A DNA stretch of 64,000 nucleotides, taken from contig CAYRLG010000005.1 of NCBI GenBank assembly GCA_964425195.1, positions 1 through 64,000 of the forward strand, given 5' to 3'. The DNA comes from Desulfamplus sp964425195. GTDB lineage: Bacteria; Desulfobacterota; Desulfobacteria; Desulfobacterales; Desulfobacteraceae. Under the pieces are notes generated by a model. It did no database searches. It saw nothing but the letters and a program-made list of their open reading frames with translations, and was not told the origin of the DNA. A program made the position numbers and the translations under genes. Shown one piece after another: positions 27,727 through 35,584 of the stretch (within the stretch, counting starts at the first letter, position 1; every line of letters begins with the position of its first letter).

Positions 27727-27912
27727 TTGGCAAAAAAGTCTCTTATTGTTAGGGCGGAGCGGAAGCAGAAATTTGAGGTACGTGCTTATAATCGCTGCCC
27801 GATATGTGGAAGACCCAGAGGGTTTATAAGAAAAGCAGGTATATGCAGAATCTGTTTCAGAAATCTTGCATCTGCTGGTAGATTACCAGGAGTTACAAAA
27901 TCAAGTTGGTAG
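27727..27912 (+). CDS. rpsN: 30S ribosomal protein S14, zinc type
   Basis: A 61-residue S14 of the short zinc-binding type, with cysteines at 24, 27, 40 and 43 (CPICGRPRG, ICRICFR). The start is TTG 27727 behind GGAGGGAATT. The long zinc-free type found in many Gammaproteobacteria is about 100 residues, so this supports a non-gammaproteobacterial host. Confidence 0.97.
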   Translation: MAKKSLIVRAERKQKFEVRAYNRCPICGRPRGFIRKAGICRICFRNLASAGRLPGVTKSSW

Positions 27913-27952
27913 TAGTAATAAGCTTGTAGTTAAGAAATATAAAAACGTATAA

Positions 27953-27996
27953 CTAACTTGAATGTTTACAACATTTCATAGACTGTACTAAGTTAG
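27953..27996 (+). other. Nested hairpin between rpsN and rpsH
   Basis: CTAACTT (27953-27959) pairs with AAGTTAG (27990-27996), and inside it AATGTT (27961-27966) pairs with AACATT (27970-27975). It lies in a 153-base spacer, which is long for the spc operon. S8 is the repressor of this operon in E. coli, but the S8 binding motif was not recognised here. Confidence 0.35.
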
Positions 27997-28065
27997 AATA
28001 CTAACCTAATACTTTTGTTTAAGTAATAGTATCTTTTAAGAACTTGATCAGGAGATAAGATAAAA

Positions 28066-28464
28066 ATGGCAATGAGTGATCCCATAGCGGACATGCTTAC
28101 AAGAATCAGAAATGGTGGAAAAGCTGAATTCGCAAAAGTGGATATCCCCGGGTCTAAACTGAAAATCGAAATGGCGCGGGTGCTAAAAGAGCAAGGATAT
28201 ATAAAAAATTACAAATTCCTTGAAGACAGTAAGCAGGGAATATTACGTGTTTATTTAAAATACGTTGGAAATAAGAAACCTGCAATTTATGGACTTGAAA
28301 GGGTTAGTAAGCCCAGTAGAAGGATTTATAAAAAGTCTAAAGATATAAAGCCGGTTTTAAATGGTCTTGGAATATCAATTTTATCCACTTCAAAAGGTTT
28401 GATGACGGATAAGCAGGCAAGAAACGAGAATGTGGGCGGTGAAGTCCTCTGTAATATTTGGTAA
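28066..28464 (+). CDS. rpsH: 30S ribosomal protein S8
   Basis: A 132-residue primary 16S-binding protein. MSDPIADMLTRIRNG at the start and SKPSRRIYKKSKDIKPVLNG then GISILSTSKGLMTDKQAR are typical. ATG 28066 follows AGGAGATAAGATAAAA; an ATG two codons later is possible. Confidence 0.97.
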   Translation: MAMSDPIADMLTRIRNGGKAEFAKVDIPGSKLKIEMARVLKEQGYIKNYKFLEDSKQGILRVYLKYVGNKKPAIYGLERVSKPSRRIYKKSKDIKPVLNGLGISILSTSKGLMTDKQARNENVGGEVLCNIW

Positions 28465-28478
28465 CACAGGAGGGGTGT

Positions 28479-29021
28479 ATGTCACGAATAGGTAAAAAAC
28501 CGATCCAGATTCCAGCAAAAGTCACAATAACTCTTAATAGCGAGTCATTGACTGTTGATGGTCCTAAAGGGACATTAACCAGAAGTCTGAATCCGGCTGT
28601 AAAAATTAGTATTGAAGATGGAATTTTACGTGTTTTTTCTAATAATTCAGAGGATCGTAAAACTGTAGCACTTCAGGGTATGTATCGTGCTTTAATACAA
28701 AATATGGTAACTGGAGTTACTAATGGCTATGAAAAAACTCTCTTGTTGAGCGGAATTGGTTATAGAGCAGAGCTCAATGACAAAACTATAATATTAAGTG
28801 TTGGTTACTCAAATCCTGTAAATTTTCAACTTCCTGAAGGAATTTCTGCAAAGATAGATAAAAACACCCAGATTACTCTCTCTTCAATTGATAAAGAAAA
28901 TTTAGGTGAGACTGCAGCAAATATCAGAAGAATTAGACCTCCTGAGCCATATAAAGGTAAAGGTATAATGTATTCTGATGAGACTATAATAAAGAAAGCT
29001 GGTAAGTCTGCAGCAAAATAA
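28479..29021 (+). CDS. rplF: 50S ribosomal protein L6
   Basis: A 180-residue protein near the sarcin-ricin loop. Start ATG 28479 (MSRIGKKPIQIP) has AGGAGGGG directly upstream, so the seven extra codons further upstream that would overlap rpsH are rejected. The C-terminal signature RPPEPYKGKGIMY is present. Confidence 0.97.
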   Translation: MSRIGKKPIQIPAKVTITLNSESLTVDGPKGTLTRSLNPAVKISIEDGILRVFSNNSEDRKTVALQGMYRALIQNMVTGVTNGYEKTLLLSGIGYRAELNDKTIILSVGYSNPVNFQLPEGISAKIDKNTQITLSSIDKENLGETAANIRRIRPPEPYKGKGIMYSDETIIKKAGKSAAK

Positions 29022-29044
29022 TCTAAACTGGGAATAAGAATGTT

Positions 29045-29413
29045 ATGGCAAATACATCCGAAAAATATATCTCGAGATTAAAGAGAAAAAAAAGAATCAG
29101 AAAAAAGATGACAGGTACTGAAGATCGTCCAAGATTAAATATCTTTAGAAGTGCCAGTCATATATATGCCCAAATAATTAACGATATTGATGGCAATACC
29201 ATTGTTTCTGCATCCACACTTGAAAAAGAATTTAAAGATAGTGGTAAAAAAGCTGGTAATAAAGATGCAGCAGTGACCATTGGTAAAATGGTTGCCAAAA
29301 GGGCACTTGACAAGGGAATTACTAAGGTTGTTTTCGACAGGAATGGATTTCTTTATCATGGTCGTGTGAAAGCACTTTCAGACGGAGCCCGAGAAGCAGG
29401 GTTACAATTCTAA
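29045..29413 (+). CDS. rplR: 50S ribosomal protein L18
   Basis: A 122-residue 5S rRNA-binding protein. It has RPRLNIFRSASHIYAQIIND and the C-terminal FDRNGFLYHGRVKALSDGAR motif. GGGAATAAGA upstream. Confidence 0.97.
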   Translation: MANTSEKYISRLKRKKRIRKKMTGTEDRPRLNIFRSASHIYAQIINDIDGNTIVSASTLEKEFKDSGKKAGNKDAAVTIGKMVAKRALDKGITKVVFDRNGFLYHGRVKALSDGAREAGLQF

Positions 29414-29428
29414 TATGGAGGATATCCT

Positions 29429-29923
29429 TTGGTAAGTAAACAGACAGAAGAGAGCCAATTAATTGATAAAGTAGTACGGATCAATAGAGTTGCAAAAGTT
29501 GTAAAAGGTGGAAGAAATTTTAGTTTTAGTGCACTTTGTGTTGTGGGTGATGGTGCTGGCAGTGTGGGGTTCGGTCTTGGTAAAGCTGGAGAAGTTCCTG
29601 AGGCTATTCGTAAAGGGGTTGAAAAGGCAAAAAGAAGTATGACAAAAATTGCTATACTTGATGGCACTGTTCCTTTTGAAGTGGTTGGTCGCTCAGGTGC
29701 CGGTAGAGTCTTATTGAAACCCGCTTCTCCTGGAACAGGTGTTATCGCTGGTGGTGCTGTTCGTGCTGTGCTCGAAGCCGCAGGTGTTACTGATATATTG
29801 ACTAAATGTATCGGAACTAATAATACACACAATGTGGTTAGAGCAACTATGGCGGGACTAAAATTATTAGAAACAAAGGATGAGGTTGCAAGACGACGCG
29901 GCCTTAAACCTGAAGAATTGTAG
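29429..29923 (+). CDS. rpsE: 30S ribosomal protein S5
   Basis: A 164-residue protein involved in mRNA helicase activity and decoding fidelity. The dsRNA-binding domain includes VVKGGRNFSFSALCVVGDGA and GFGLGKAGEVPEAI. The start is TTG 29429 behind ATGGAGGAT. Confidence 0.97.
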   Translation: MVSKQTEESQLIDKVVRINRVAKVVKGGRNFSFSALCVVGDGAGSVGFGLGKAGEVPEAIRKGVEKAKRSMTKIAILDGTVPFEVVGRSGAGRVLLKPASPGTGVIAGGAVRAVLEAAGVTDILTKCIGTNNTHNVVRATMAGLKLLETKDEVARRRGLKPEEL

Positions 29924-29937
29924 CGGAGAGACGAATA

Positions 29938-30120
29938 ATGTCTGGTAAAGTAAGATTAAAACAGATAAGAAGCCTCATTGGTCGCCCTGAAAAGCATCGA
30001 AAAATCCTTCGTGCACTGGGGTTAAAACGGATGCACATGGTAGTTGAACATAATATGAATCCTGCAATTATGGGGATGGTAAAAAAAGTTCCTCATCTTG
30101 TTAGCGTTGAGGAGGTTTGA
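29938..30120 (+). CDS. rpmD: 50S ribosomal protein L30
   Basis: A 60-residue protein with the L30 pattern RSLIGRPEKHRKILRALGLK. Short form as in most bacteria. The end overlaps the ribosome site of rplO. Confidence 0.96.
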   Translation: MSGKVRLKQIRSLIGRPEKHRKILRALGLKRMHMVVEHNMNPAIMGMVKKVPHLVSVEEV

Positions 30121-30121
30121 T

Positions 30122-30562
30122 ATGAAGTTGCATGAGTTGTCACCTGCTGAAGGTAGTAGACATAAAAGAAAGAGAGTAGGGCGTGGTCCTGGCTCAGGTA
30201 TGGGCAAAACTTCAACAAAAGGTCATAAAGGGTTAAAAGCAAGATCGGGTGGTAGAGTAAGACCTGGATTTGAAGGCGGTCAGATGCCTTTGCATAGAAG
30301 ACTACCCAAAAGAGGTTTTAAAAATATTCACAGAGATGTGATAGCTATAGTGAATGTAGCCGATCTTAATGATAGATTTGAGTCTGGTATCATCATTGAT
30401 GAATTAACGTTAAGAAACTCTGGGCTTGTTAAAGGCTATGTTGACAAGGTAAAAGTGCTTGGTAATGGTGAAGTTACTAAAGTCTTCTCTATAAAAAATT
30501 GTCTTGTTAGTAAAACAGCAAAAGAAAAAATTGAGACAGCCGGTGGTAGTATATTACAGTAA
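30122..30562 (+). CDS. rplO: 50S ribosomal protein L15
   Basis: A 146-residue late-assembly protein. ATG 30122 (MKLHELSPAEGSRHKRKRVG) is preceded by GAGGAGG; the frame is open eight codons further upstream but this would overlap rpmD. The glycine-rich stretch GRGPGSGMGKTSTKGHKG is typical. Confidence 0.97.
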   Translation: MKLHELSPAEGSRHKRKRVGRGPGSGMGKTSTKGHKGLKARSGGRVRPGFEGGQMPLHRRLPKRGFKNIHRDVIAIVNVADLNDRFESGIIIDELTLRNSGLVKGYVDKVKVLGNGEVTKVFSIKNCLVSKTAKEKIETAGGSILQ

Positions 30563-30599
30563 CTAATTATGAGAATAGTAATAGTCTGAGGTTTTATTA

Positions 30600-31913
30600 A
30601 TGATTCAAAGCGGATATCAGAACATACTTAAGCTTCCCGATCTTAAAAGAAAACTACTTGTTACGCTTGCATTACTTTTTGTCTATCGAGTTGGAGTTCA
30701 TGTTCCTACTCCGGGAATTGATGCCGCAGCACTTGCCTCTTTTTTTGATAGTACCAGAGGAACCCTTTTTGCAATGTTTAACATGTTTTCAGGCGGAGCA
30801 CTCGAAAATCTTTCTGTTTTTGCCCTTGGAATCATGCCTTATATTAGCGCTTCAATTATTCTTCAATTAATGACTGTTGTTGTTCCTCATCTCGAACAGT
30901 TGTCAAAAGAGGGGGAACATGGCAGAAAAAAGATTACACAATATACCAGATATGGCACTGTTATATTAAGTATTATACAAGGATTTGGTATAAGTATTGG
31001 GCTTGAAGCCATGACTTCTCCGGCAGGTGCTCCTGTGGTTATGTACCCAGGTTGGGGTTTTCGTATTGTTACTGTTATAACACTTACAGCGGGAACCGCA
31101 TTTATAATGTGGTTAGGAGAACAGATTACTGAGAGAGGTATTGGAAACGGTATTTCCCTCATAATTTTTGCTGGGATTGTGGCAAGGATGCCAACGGCAA
31201 TTGGTAATACTCTTCGCCTTGTATCAACCGGTGAAATGGGGATATTCATAGTAATTATCTTGATTATTCTCATGGTTATTGTAATTGGCTGTATTATTTT
31301 TATGGAACAGTCACAACGAAGAATCCCAGTTCAATATGCAAAGCGAGTTGTTGGTCGTAAGATGTATGGAGGTCAAACTTCTCATCTTCCATTGAAGATA
31401 AATACTGCTGGAGTTATTCCTCCGATTTTTGCATCTTCTATAATAATGTTTCCAGCGACTCTTGCTAACTTTATTGATATACCATTTATGCAAAAAGTTG
31501 CATCTGCAATGAGTCCAGAAACAGCTATATATAACTTAATATACGTAGGTTTTATTGTATTTTTCTGTTTTTTTTACACAGCTGTAACTTTTAATCCTGA
31601 TGATGTTGCAGAGAGAATGAAGAAAAATGGTGGGTATATACCCGGAATTAGACCGGGTAAAAAAACTGCGGAGTACATTGATAAGGTTTTGACACGAATC
31701 ACTCTTGGTGGAGCAGTCTATGTTTCGGCAATATGTGTTCTTCCAACCATGCTGATGACAAAGTTTAATGTGCCTTTCTATTTTGGTGGTACTGCACTGC
31801 TTATTGTTGTAGGAGTGGCTATAGATACTATTTCTCAGATTGAAACGCACATGATTTCAAGAAATTATGAAGGTTTTCTGGGTAAAACAGGGGCAATAAA
31901 AGGAAGAAGATAA
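30600..31913 (+). CDS. secY: Protein translocase subunit SecY
   Basis: A 437-residue channel protein with ten membrane segments. Motifs include YRVGVHVPTPGID, FNMFSGGALENLSVFALGIM and the cytoplasmic loop QSQRRIPVQYAKR. It partners SecE encoded at 6560. It ends the spc operon and is followed by infA, with no map or adk gene. Confidence 0.97.
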   Translation: MIQSGYQNILKLPDLKRKLLVTLALLFVYRVGVHVPTPGIDAAALASFFDSTRGTLFAMFNMFSGGALENLSVFALGIMPYISASIILQLMTVVVPHLEQLSKEGEHGRKKITQYTRYGTVILSIIQGFGISIGLEAMTSPAGAPVVMYPGWGFRIVTVITLTAGTAFIMWLGEQITERGIGNGISLIIFAGIVARMPTAIGNTLRLVSTGEMGIFIVIILIILMVIVIGCIIFMEQSQRRIPVQYAKRVVGRKMYGGQTSHLPLKINTAGVIPPIFASSIIMFPATLANFIDIPFMQKVASAMSPETAIYNLIYVGFIVFFCFFYTAVTFNPDDVAERMKKNGGYIPGIRPGKKTAEYIDKVLTRITLGGAVYVSAICVLPTMLMTKFNVPFYFGGTALLIVVGVAIDTISQIETHMISRNYEGFLGKTGAIKGRR

Positions 31914-31968
31914 TTTTTTTACCCGACACATGTGATAGTAGGGTATATTACAAGGAGTAAGTAAATGT

Positions 31969-32187
31969 ATGGCAAAGGAAGAACCCATCAAAGTTGAGGG
32001 CACGGTACTTGAGACACTACCAAATGCCATGTTCAAAGTTGAACTTGATAATAAGCATCAGCTCCTTGCACATATTTCGGGCAAGATGAGAATGCATTTT
32101 ATTAAAATTTTGCCGGGTGATAAAGTGACAGTGGAGCTATCACCTTATGATTTATCACGTGGTAGAATTACATATCGTTATAAATAG
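31969..32187 (+). CDS. infA: Translation initiation factor IF-1
   Basis: A 72-residue OB-fold factor that blocks the A site during initiation. It contains EGTVLETLPNAMFKVEL and LSPYDLSRGRITYRYK. ATG 31969 follows AAGGAGTAAGTAAATGT. Confidence 0.97.
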   Translation: MAKEEPIKVEGTVLETLPNAMFKVELDNKHQLLAHISGKMRMHFIKILPGDKVTVELSPYDLSRGRITYRYK

Positions 32188-32207
32188 TACATATAATATA
32201 TATGCAT

Positions 32208-32253
32208 ATATGCTGCTTAGATATTTGTAGTAAATATTTTTTTTACAGCATAT
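32208..32253 (+). other. Stem-loop between infA and rpmJ
   Basis: ATATGCTG (32208-32215) pairs with CAGCATAT (32246-32253); an inner ATATTT/AAATAT pairing extends the stem. An eight-T run lies inside the 3' side of the loop, not after the stem. It may modulate rpmJ-rpsM expression, but this is uncertain. Confidence 0.3.
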
Positions 32254-32272
32254 TTTGAGGGAGTAAATAATA

Positions 32273-32386
32273 ATGAAAGTTAGAGCTTCAGTGAAAAAAA
32301 TATGTAAAGATTGCAAGATTATCCGTAGATCTGGAGTTGTTAGGGTCATATGCATAAATAAACGTCATAATCAGAAGCAAGGATAG
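32273..32386 (+). CDS. rpmJ: 50S ribosomal protein L36, zinc type
   Basis: A 37-residue protein, MKVRASVKKICKDCKIIRRS followed by GVVRVICINKRHNQKQG. Cysteines 11, 14 and 27 and histidine 32 make the zinc site. GAGGGAG lies upstream. Standard position between infA and rpsM. Confidence 0.96.
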   Translation: MKVRASVKKICKDCKIIRRSGVVRVICINKRHNQKQG

Positions 32387-32400
32387 GGGGGGTATAGAGC

Positions 32401-32769
32401 GTGGCCAGAATTGCAGGCGTAGATTTACCGAGAAATAAACATATAGTGATTGCATTGACCGGTATTTATGGTATAGGCAAAAGTAGATCCATGGATATCA
32501 TTTCTGAAGTGGGTCTCAATCCAACTATGAAAGCAGATGAGCTTACTGAAGAGCAGGTAAATGAGATAAGAAAGGTCATTGATAGTAAATATAAAGTTGA
32601 GGGTGAGCTTAGAGCCGAGACTTCAATGAACATCAAAAGACTTATGGATTTGGGATGCTATCGCGGGCTTCGTCATAGAAAATCCCTTCCTTGTCGTGGT
32701 CAGAGAACAAGCACTAATGCCAGAACAAGAAAAGGTCCAAAACGTGCTGCTGTTAAAAAGAAGAAGTAA
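32401..32769 (+). CDS. rpsM: 30S ribosomal protein S13
   Basis: A 122-residue 30S-head protein that contacts P-site tRNA. Start GTG 32401 (protein MARIAGVDLPRNKHI) follows AGGGGGGG. The C-terminal tail GQRTSTNARTRKGPKRAAVK is basic as usual. Confidence 0.97.
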   Translation: MARIAGVDLPRNKHIVIALTGIYGIGKSRSMDIISEVGLNPTMKADELTEEQVNEIRKVIDSKYKVEGELRAETSMNIKRLMDLGCYRGLRHRKSLPCRGQRTSTNARTRKGPKRAAVKKKK

Positions 32770-32849
32770 ATATTGTGTGTGATATTTAAGGTAGTGTTTA
32801 TGACATTTATTAGTGGGCATTCTGCTAATCAGGAGAGATAGGGAAGATA

Positions 32850-33245
32850 ATGGCAAAAAAAGCAAGAAAGACAGTAACTAAAAAGAAAGTCAAAAAGAAT
32901 ATATCCACAGGTGTGGTACATATTCAGTCAACATTTAACAATACCATTGTAACAATAACTGATGAGACGGGCAATACTATCTCTTGGTCAAGCTCAGGTA
33001 TTCAAGGCTTTAAAGGTTCAAGAAAAAGTACACCTTTTGCATCAAAAATGGCTGCTGAGGATGCTGGCGCTAAAGCTATGGAACATGGAATGAAAAATGT
33101 TAGCGTTTATGTTAAAGGTCCAGGTGCTGGTAGAGAGTCAGCTTTAAGGGCACTTCATGCTCTTGGTTTTAATATTTCTATGATAAAAGATGTTACCCCT
33201 GTACCTCATAACGGATGCCGACCGCCAAAGAGAAGAAGGGTTTAA
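32850..33245 (+). CDS. rpsK: 30S ribosomal protein S11
   Basis: A 131-residue platform protein. It has GVVHIQSTFNNTIVTITDET and the C-terminal VTPVPHNGCRPPKRRRV. AGGAGAGATAGGGAAGATA upstream of the ATG. Confidence 0.97.
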   Translation: MAKKARKTVTKKKVKKNISTGVVHIQSTFNNTIVTITDETGNTISWSSSGIQGFKGSRKSTPFASKMAAEDAGAKAMEHGMKNVSVYVKGPGAGRESALRALHALGFNISMIKDVTPVPHNGCRPPKRRRV

Positions 33246-33261
33246 TTTTATCCAAATTCTA

Positions 33262-33309
33262 TTTACCTTGTTAATAGGTTTTATATCTTTACCTTATCCA
33301 TAGGTTTTA
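33262..33309 (+). repeat. Two tandem 22-base repeats upstream of rpsD
   Basis: Unit 1 (33262-33283) and unit 2 (33288-33309) share TTTACCTT, then six variable or partly variable bases, then ATAGGTTTTA, and are separated by TATC. Each contains an ACCT...AGGT dyad, so each can form a small hairpin. They end about 25 bases before the rpsD start. S4 is the repressor of the alpha operon in E. coli, so a regulator-binding role is plausible but unproven. Confidence 0.5.
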
Positions 33310-33333
33310 AGATGTTATATAAGGAGGAAAACG

Positions 33334-33960
33334 TTGTCACGTTATAGAGGTTCTGTCTGCCGTCAATGCAGGCGCGAAAATATGAAGTTGTTTCTTAAAG
33401 GCGATCGTTGTTATTCAGACAAATGCAGTTTTGATAGAAGAGCATATCCACCTGGTCAGCATGGTCAGCGTCGCGGAAAAAGTTCTGATTACGGCATTCA
33501 GCTTAGAGAGAAGCAAAAAGTTAGAAGAATCTACGGCATTTCTGAAAAACAGTTTAGAATTATTTTCAATAATGCTGATAGTCAGAAGGGAATTACTGGT
33601 ACTAACCTTTTAAGTCTTCTTGAGAGAAGGTTTGATAATGTTGTATTCAGACTTGGTTTTACAAGCTCGAGAACTCAAGGAAGACACTTTGTAAGGCATA
33701 ACCATTTTCTAATTAATGGAAAAAAAGTTAATATTCCTTCATATATTATGAAATCCGGTGATGTAATTGAACTCAGAGAGAAAAGCAAAAATATGAAAGC
33801 TATTGCTGATTCCGTTGAAACAGTTGTAAGAAGAGGAATACCTCAGTGGCTTGAACTTGATAAAGACGGATTAAAGGGGGTAGTAAAATCGCTGCCAAAC
33901 CGTGAAGATATTACACTGCCCATACAGGAACAGCTGATTGTAGAGCTCTATTCAAAATAG
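33334..33960 (+). CDS. rpsD: 30S ribosomal protein S4, zinc-binding form
   Basis: A 208-residue primary 16S-binding protein. Cysteines at 9, 12, 26 and 31 make an N-terminal zinc site; the S4 RNA-binding domain (LERRFDNVVFRLGFTSSRTQ) is in the middle. The start is TTG 33334 behind AAGGAGG. In E. coli S4 represses the alpha operon. Confidence 0.97.
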   Translation: MSRYRGSVCRQCRRENMKLFLKGDRCYSDKCSFDRRAYPPGQHGQRRGKSSDYGIQLREKQKVRRIYGISEKQFRIIFNNADSQKGITGTNLLSLLERRFDNVVFRLGFTSSRTQGRHFVRHNHFLINGKKVNIPSYIMKSGDVIELREKSKNMKAIADSVETVVRRGIPQWLELDKDGLKGVVKSLPNREDITLPIQEQLIVELYSK

Positions 33961-34006
33961 TTTATAGAGTAGCAGTTTGTCCTAAGATTATATCAGGAGA
34001 TAAACA

Positions 34007-35059
34007 ATGTCATCAGATGAACTTGTATATGTGAACTGGCATGAGATGATCAAGCCAGAAAAGGTTGTTGTTACAACAACCTCTACGTACGGTAAGTTTG
34101 TATGTGAACCCCTTGAAAGAGGTTTTGGAATAACAATAGGTAATTCTCTGAGGCGTATTATTCTCTCGTCCCTTTATGGTGCAGCCATTGTTTCTGTAAA
34201 GTTTGAGGAAGCACTTCATGAGTATAGTGTAATACCTAATATAAGAGAAGATGTTTCTGAAATTATAATGAATCTTAAAGCAGTAAGACTTAAGGTTGAT
34301 AATTTAGAAGATAAAACTTTAACAGTCAATGTTGAAGGAGAAGGCAATGTCACTGCGGCACATCTTCAGGGCATTAATCCTGGTGTGCAAATACTCAATC
34401 CGGATCAACATATTGCAACCCTATCAAAAGGTGGGGTATTAAAAATGTCCTTGAAAGTGAAAACAGGAAAAGGGTTTGCACTTGCATCTGCTAATAATGA
34501 TCCTGATGCTCCGGTGGGGACTATTCCCATAGACAGCGTTTTTTCACCTATAAAAAGAGTTAAATATGTGGTTGGAACATCAAGAGTCGGTCAAAAAACC
34601 GACTATGATAAACTGACCATGGAGGTCTGGACAGATGGCAGTGTTACTCCTGAGGATTCGGTTGCCTTTGCAGCAAAAATTCTCAAAGAGCAGATGAACC
34701 CTTTTATCAATTTTGACGAAGACATTGAGCCTGAACAGGAAGACAGAGATCATGAACGTTCTGCTAAAGACTTTAATGAAAATCTTTACAGAAGCGTTGA
34801 TGAACTGGAACTCTCTGTAAGGAGTTCCAATTGTCTTAAGAATGCCCAAATACTCAAAATCTATCAGCTTGTTCAGAAAACAGAGAGTGAAATGCTTAAG
34901 ACCAAGAATTTTGGAAGAAAGTCTTTGAATGAAATAAAAGAGGTATTAACTTCAATGGATTTATCTCTTGGCATGGATCTTGATGGATTTGAACCACCTG
35001 CTGAAGATGAAGTGGTTGAGCAACTATCGAACGACGAAGATTCGGAACACCCTTCTTGA
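34007..35059 (+). CDS. rpoA: DNA-directed RNA polymerase subunit alpha
   Basis: A 350-residue assembly platform for polymerase. The N-terminal domain has EPLERGFGITIGNSLRRIIL, and the C-terminal DNA/activator-binding domain has ELSVRSSNCLKNAQI and LKTKNFGRKSLNEIKE. An acidic tail follows. AGGAGATAAACA upstream. Confidence 0.97.
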   Translation: MSSDELVYVNWHEMIKPEKVVVTTTSTYGKFVCEPLERGFGITIGNSLRRIILSSLYGAAIVSVKFEEALHEYSVIPNIREDVSEIIMNLKAVRLKVDNLEDKTLTVNVEGEGNVTAAHLQGINPGVQILNPDQHIATLSKGGVLKMSLKVKTGKGFALASANNDPDAPVGTIPIDSVFSPIKRVKYVVGTSRVGQKTDYDKLTMEVWTDGSVTPEDSVAFAAKILKEQMNPFINFDEDIEPEQEDRDHERSAKDFNENLYRSVDELELSVRSSNCLKNAQILKIYQLVQKTESEMLKTKNFGRKSLNEIKEVLTSMDLSLGMDLDGFEPPAEDEVVEQLSNDEDSEHPS

Positions 35060-35095
35060 TGAATATCAAGGTAACGAAGGAGAAAAAAATTTCCC

Positions 35096-35455
35096 ATGAG
35101 ACATAGAAAAGCAGGCGTAAAGCTAAACCGAACCTCAAGCCACAGAAAAGCCATGTTTAGAAATATGGTAACTTCCCTATTTAAGCATGAGAGCATTAAA
35201 ACTACCGATGCTAAAGCAAAGGAATTAAGAAAACATGCAGATAAAATGATTACCCTGGCTAAAAGAGGGGATTTACATGCAAGACGTCAGGCATTAGCCT
35301 ATATTAGAGAAAAAGATGTCGTACATCAATTATTTAATGATGCTACAGAAAAATTTGGTAGTAGAGAGGGTGGATATACAAGAGTTATCAAACTTGGACC
35401 ACGCTCTGGTGATGCTGCTCCAATGTCAATGATTGAACTTGTAGTTGATAAATAA
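35096..35455 (+). CDS. rplQ: 50S ribosomal protein L17
   Basis: A 119-residue protein near the tunnel exit. It begins MRHRKAGVKLNRTSSHRKAM then FRNMVTSLFKHESIKTT. It ends the ribosomal supercluster and is followed by a strong terminator. Confidence 0.97.
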   Translation: MRHRKAGVKLNRTSSHRKAMFRNMVTSLFKHESIKTTDAKAKELRKHADKMITLAKRGDLHARRQALAYIREKDVVHQLFNDATEKFGSREGGYTRVIKLGPRSGDAAPMSMIELVVDK

Positions 35456-35493
35456 TTGAGATTGTAATTTTTAAAAAGTCAAATATAATAACC

Positions 35494-35545
35494 AAAGCTC
35501 TCATTAGTAGATATTTAGCTTCTAATGAGAGCTTTATTTGTTTTT
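35494..35545 (+). terminator. Intrinsic terminator after rplQ
   Basis: Perfect 14-bp arms AAAGCTCTCATTAG (35494-35507) and CTAATGAGAGCTTT (35522-35535) with a 14-base loop, followed by ATTTGTTTTT. It closes the alpha operon. Confidence 0.88.
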
Positions 35546-35584
35546 AACTGTTTTTTTATTAATATTTTTATAGATAGAAAAAAA

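Noticed and set aside
35525..35584. birA start at ATG 35525
   Set aside because: The codon is within the 3' arm of the rplQ terminator; the ligase fold begins at GTG 35585.
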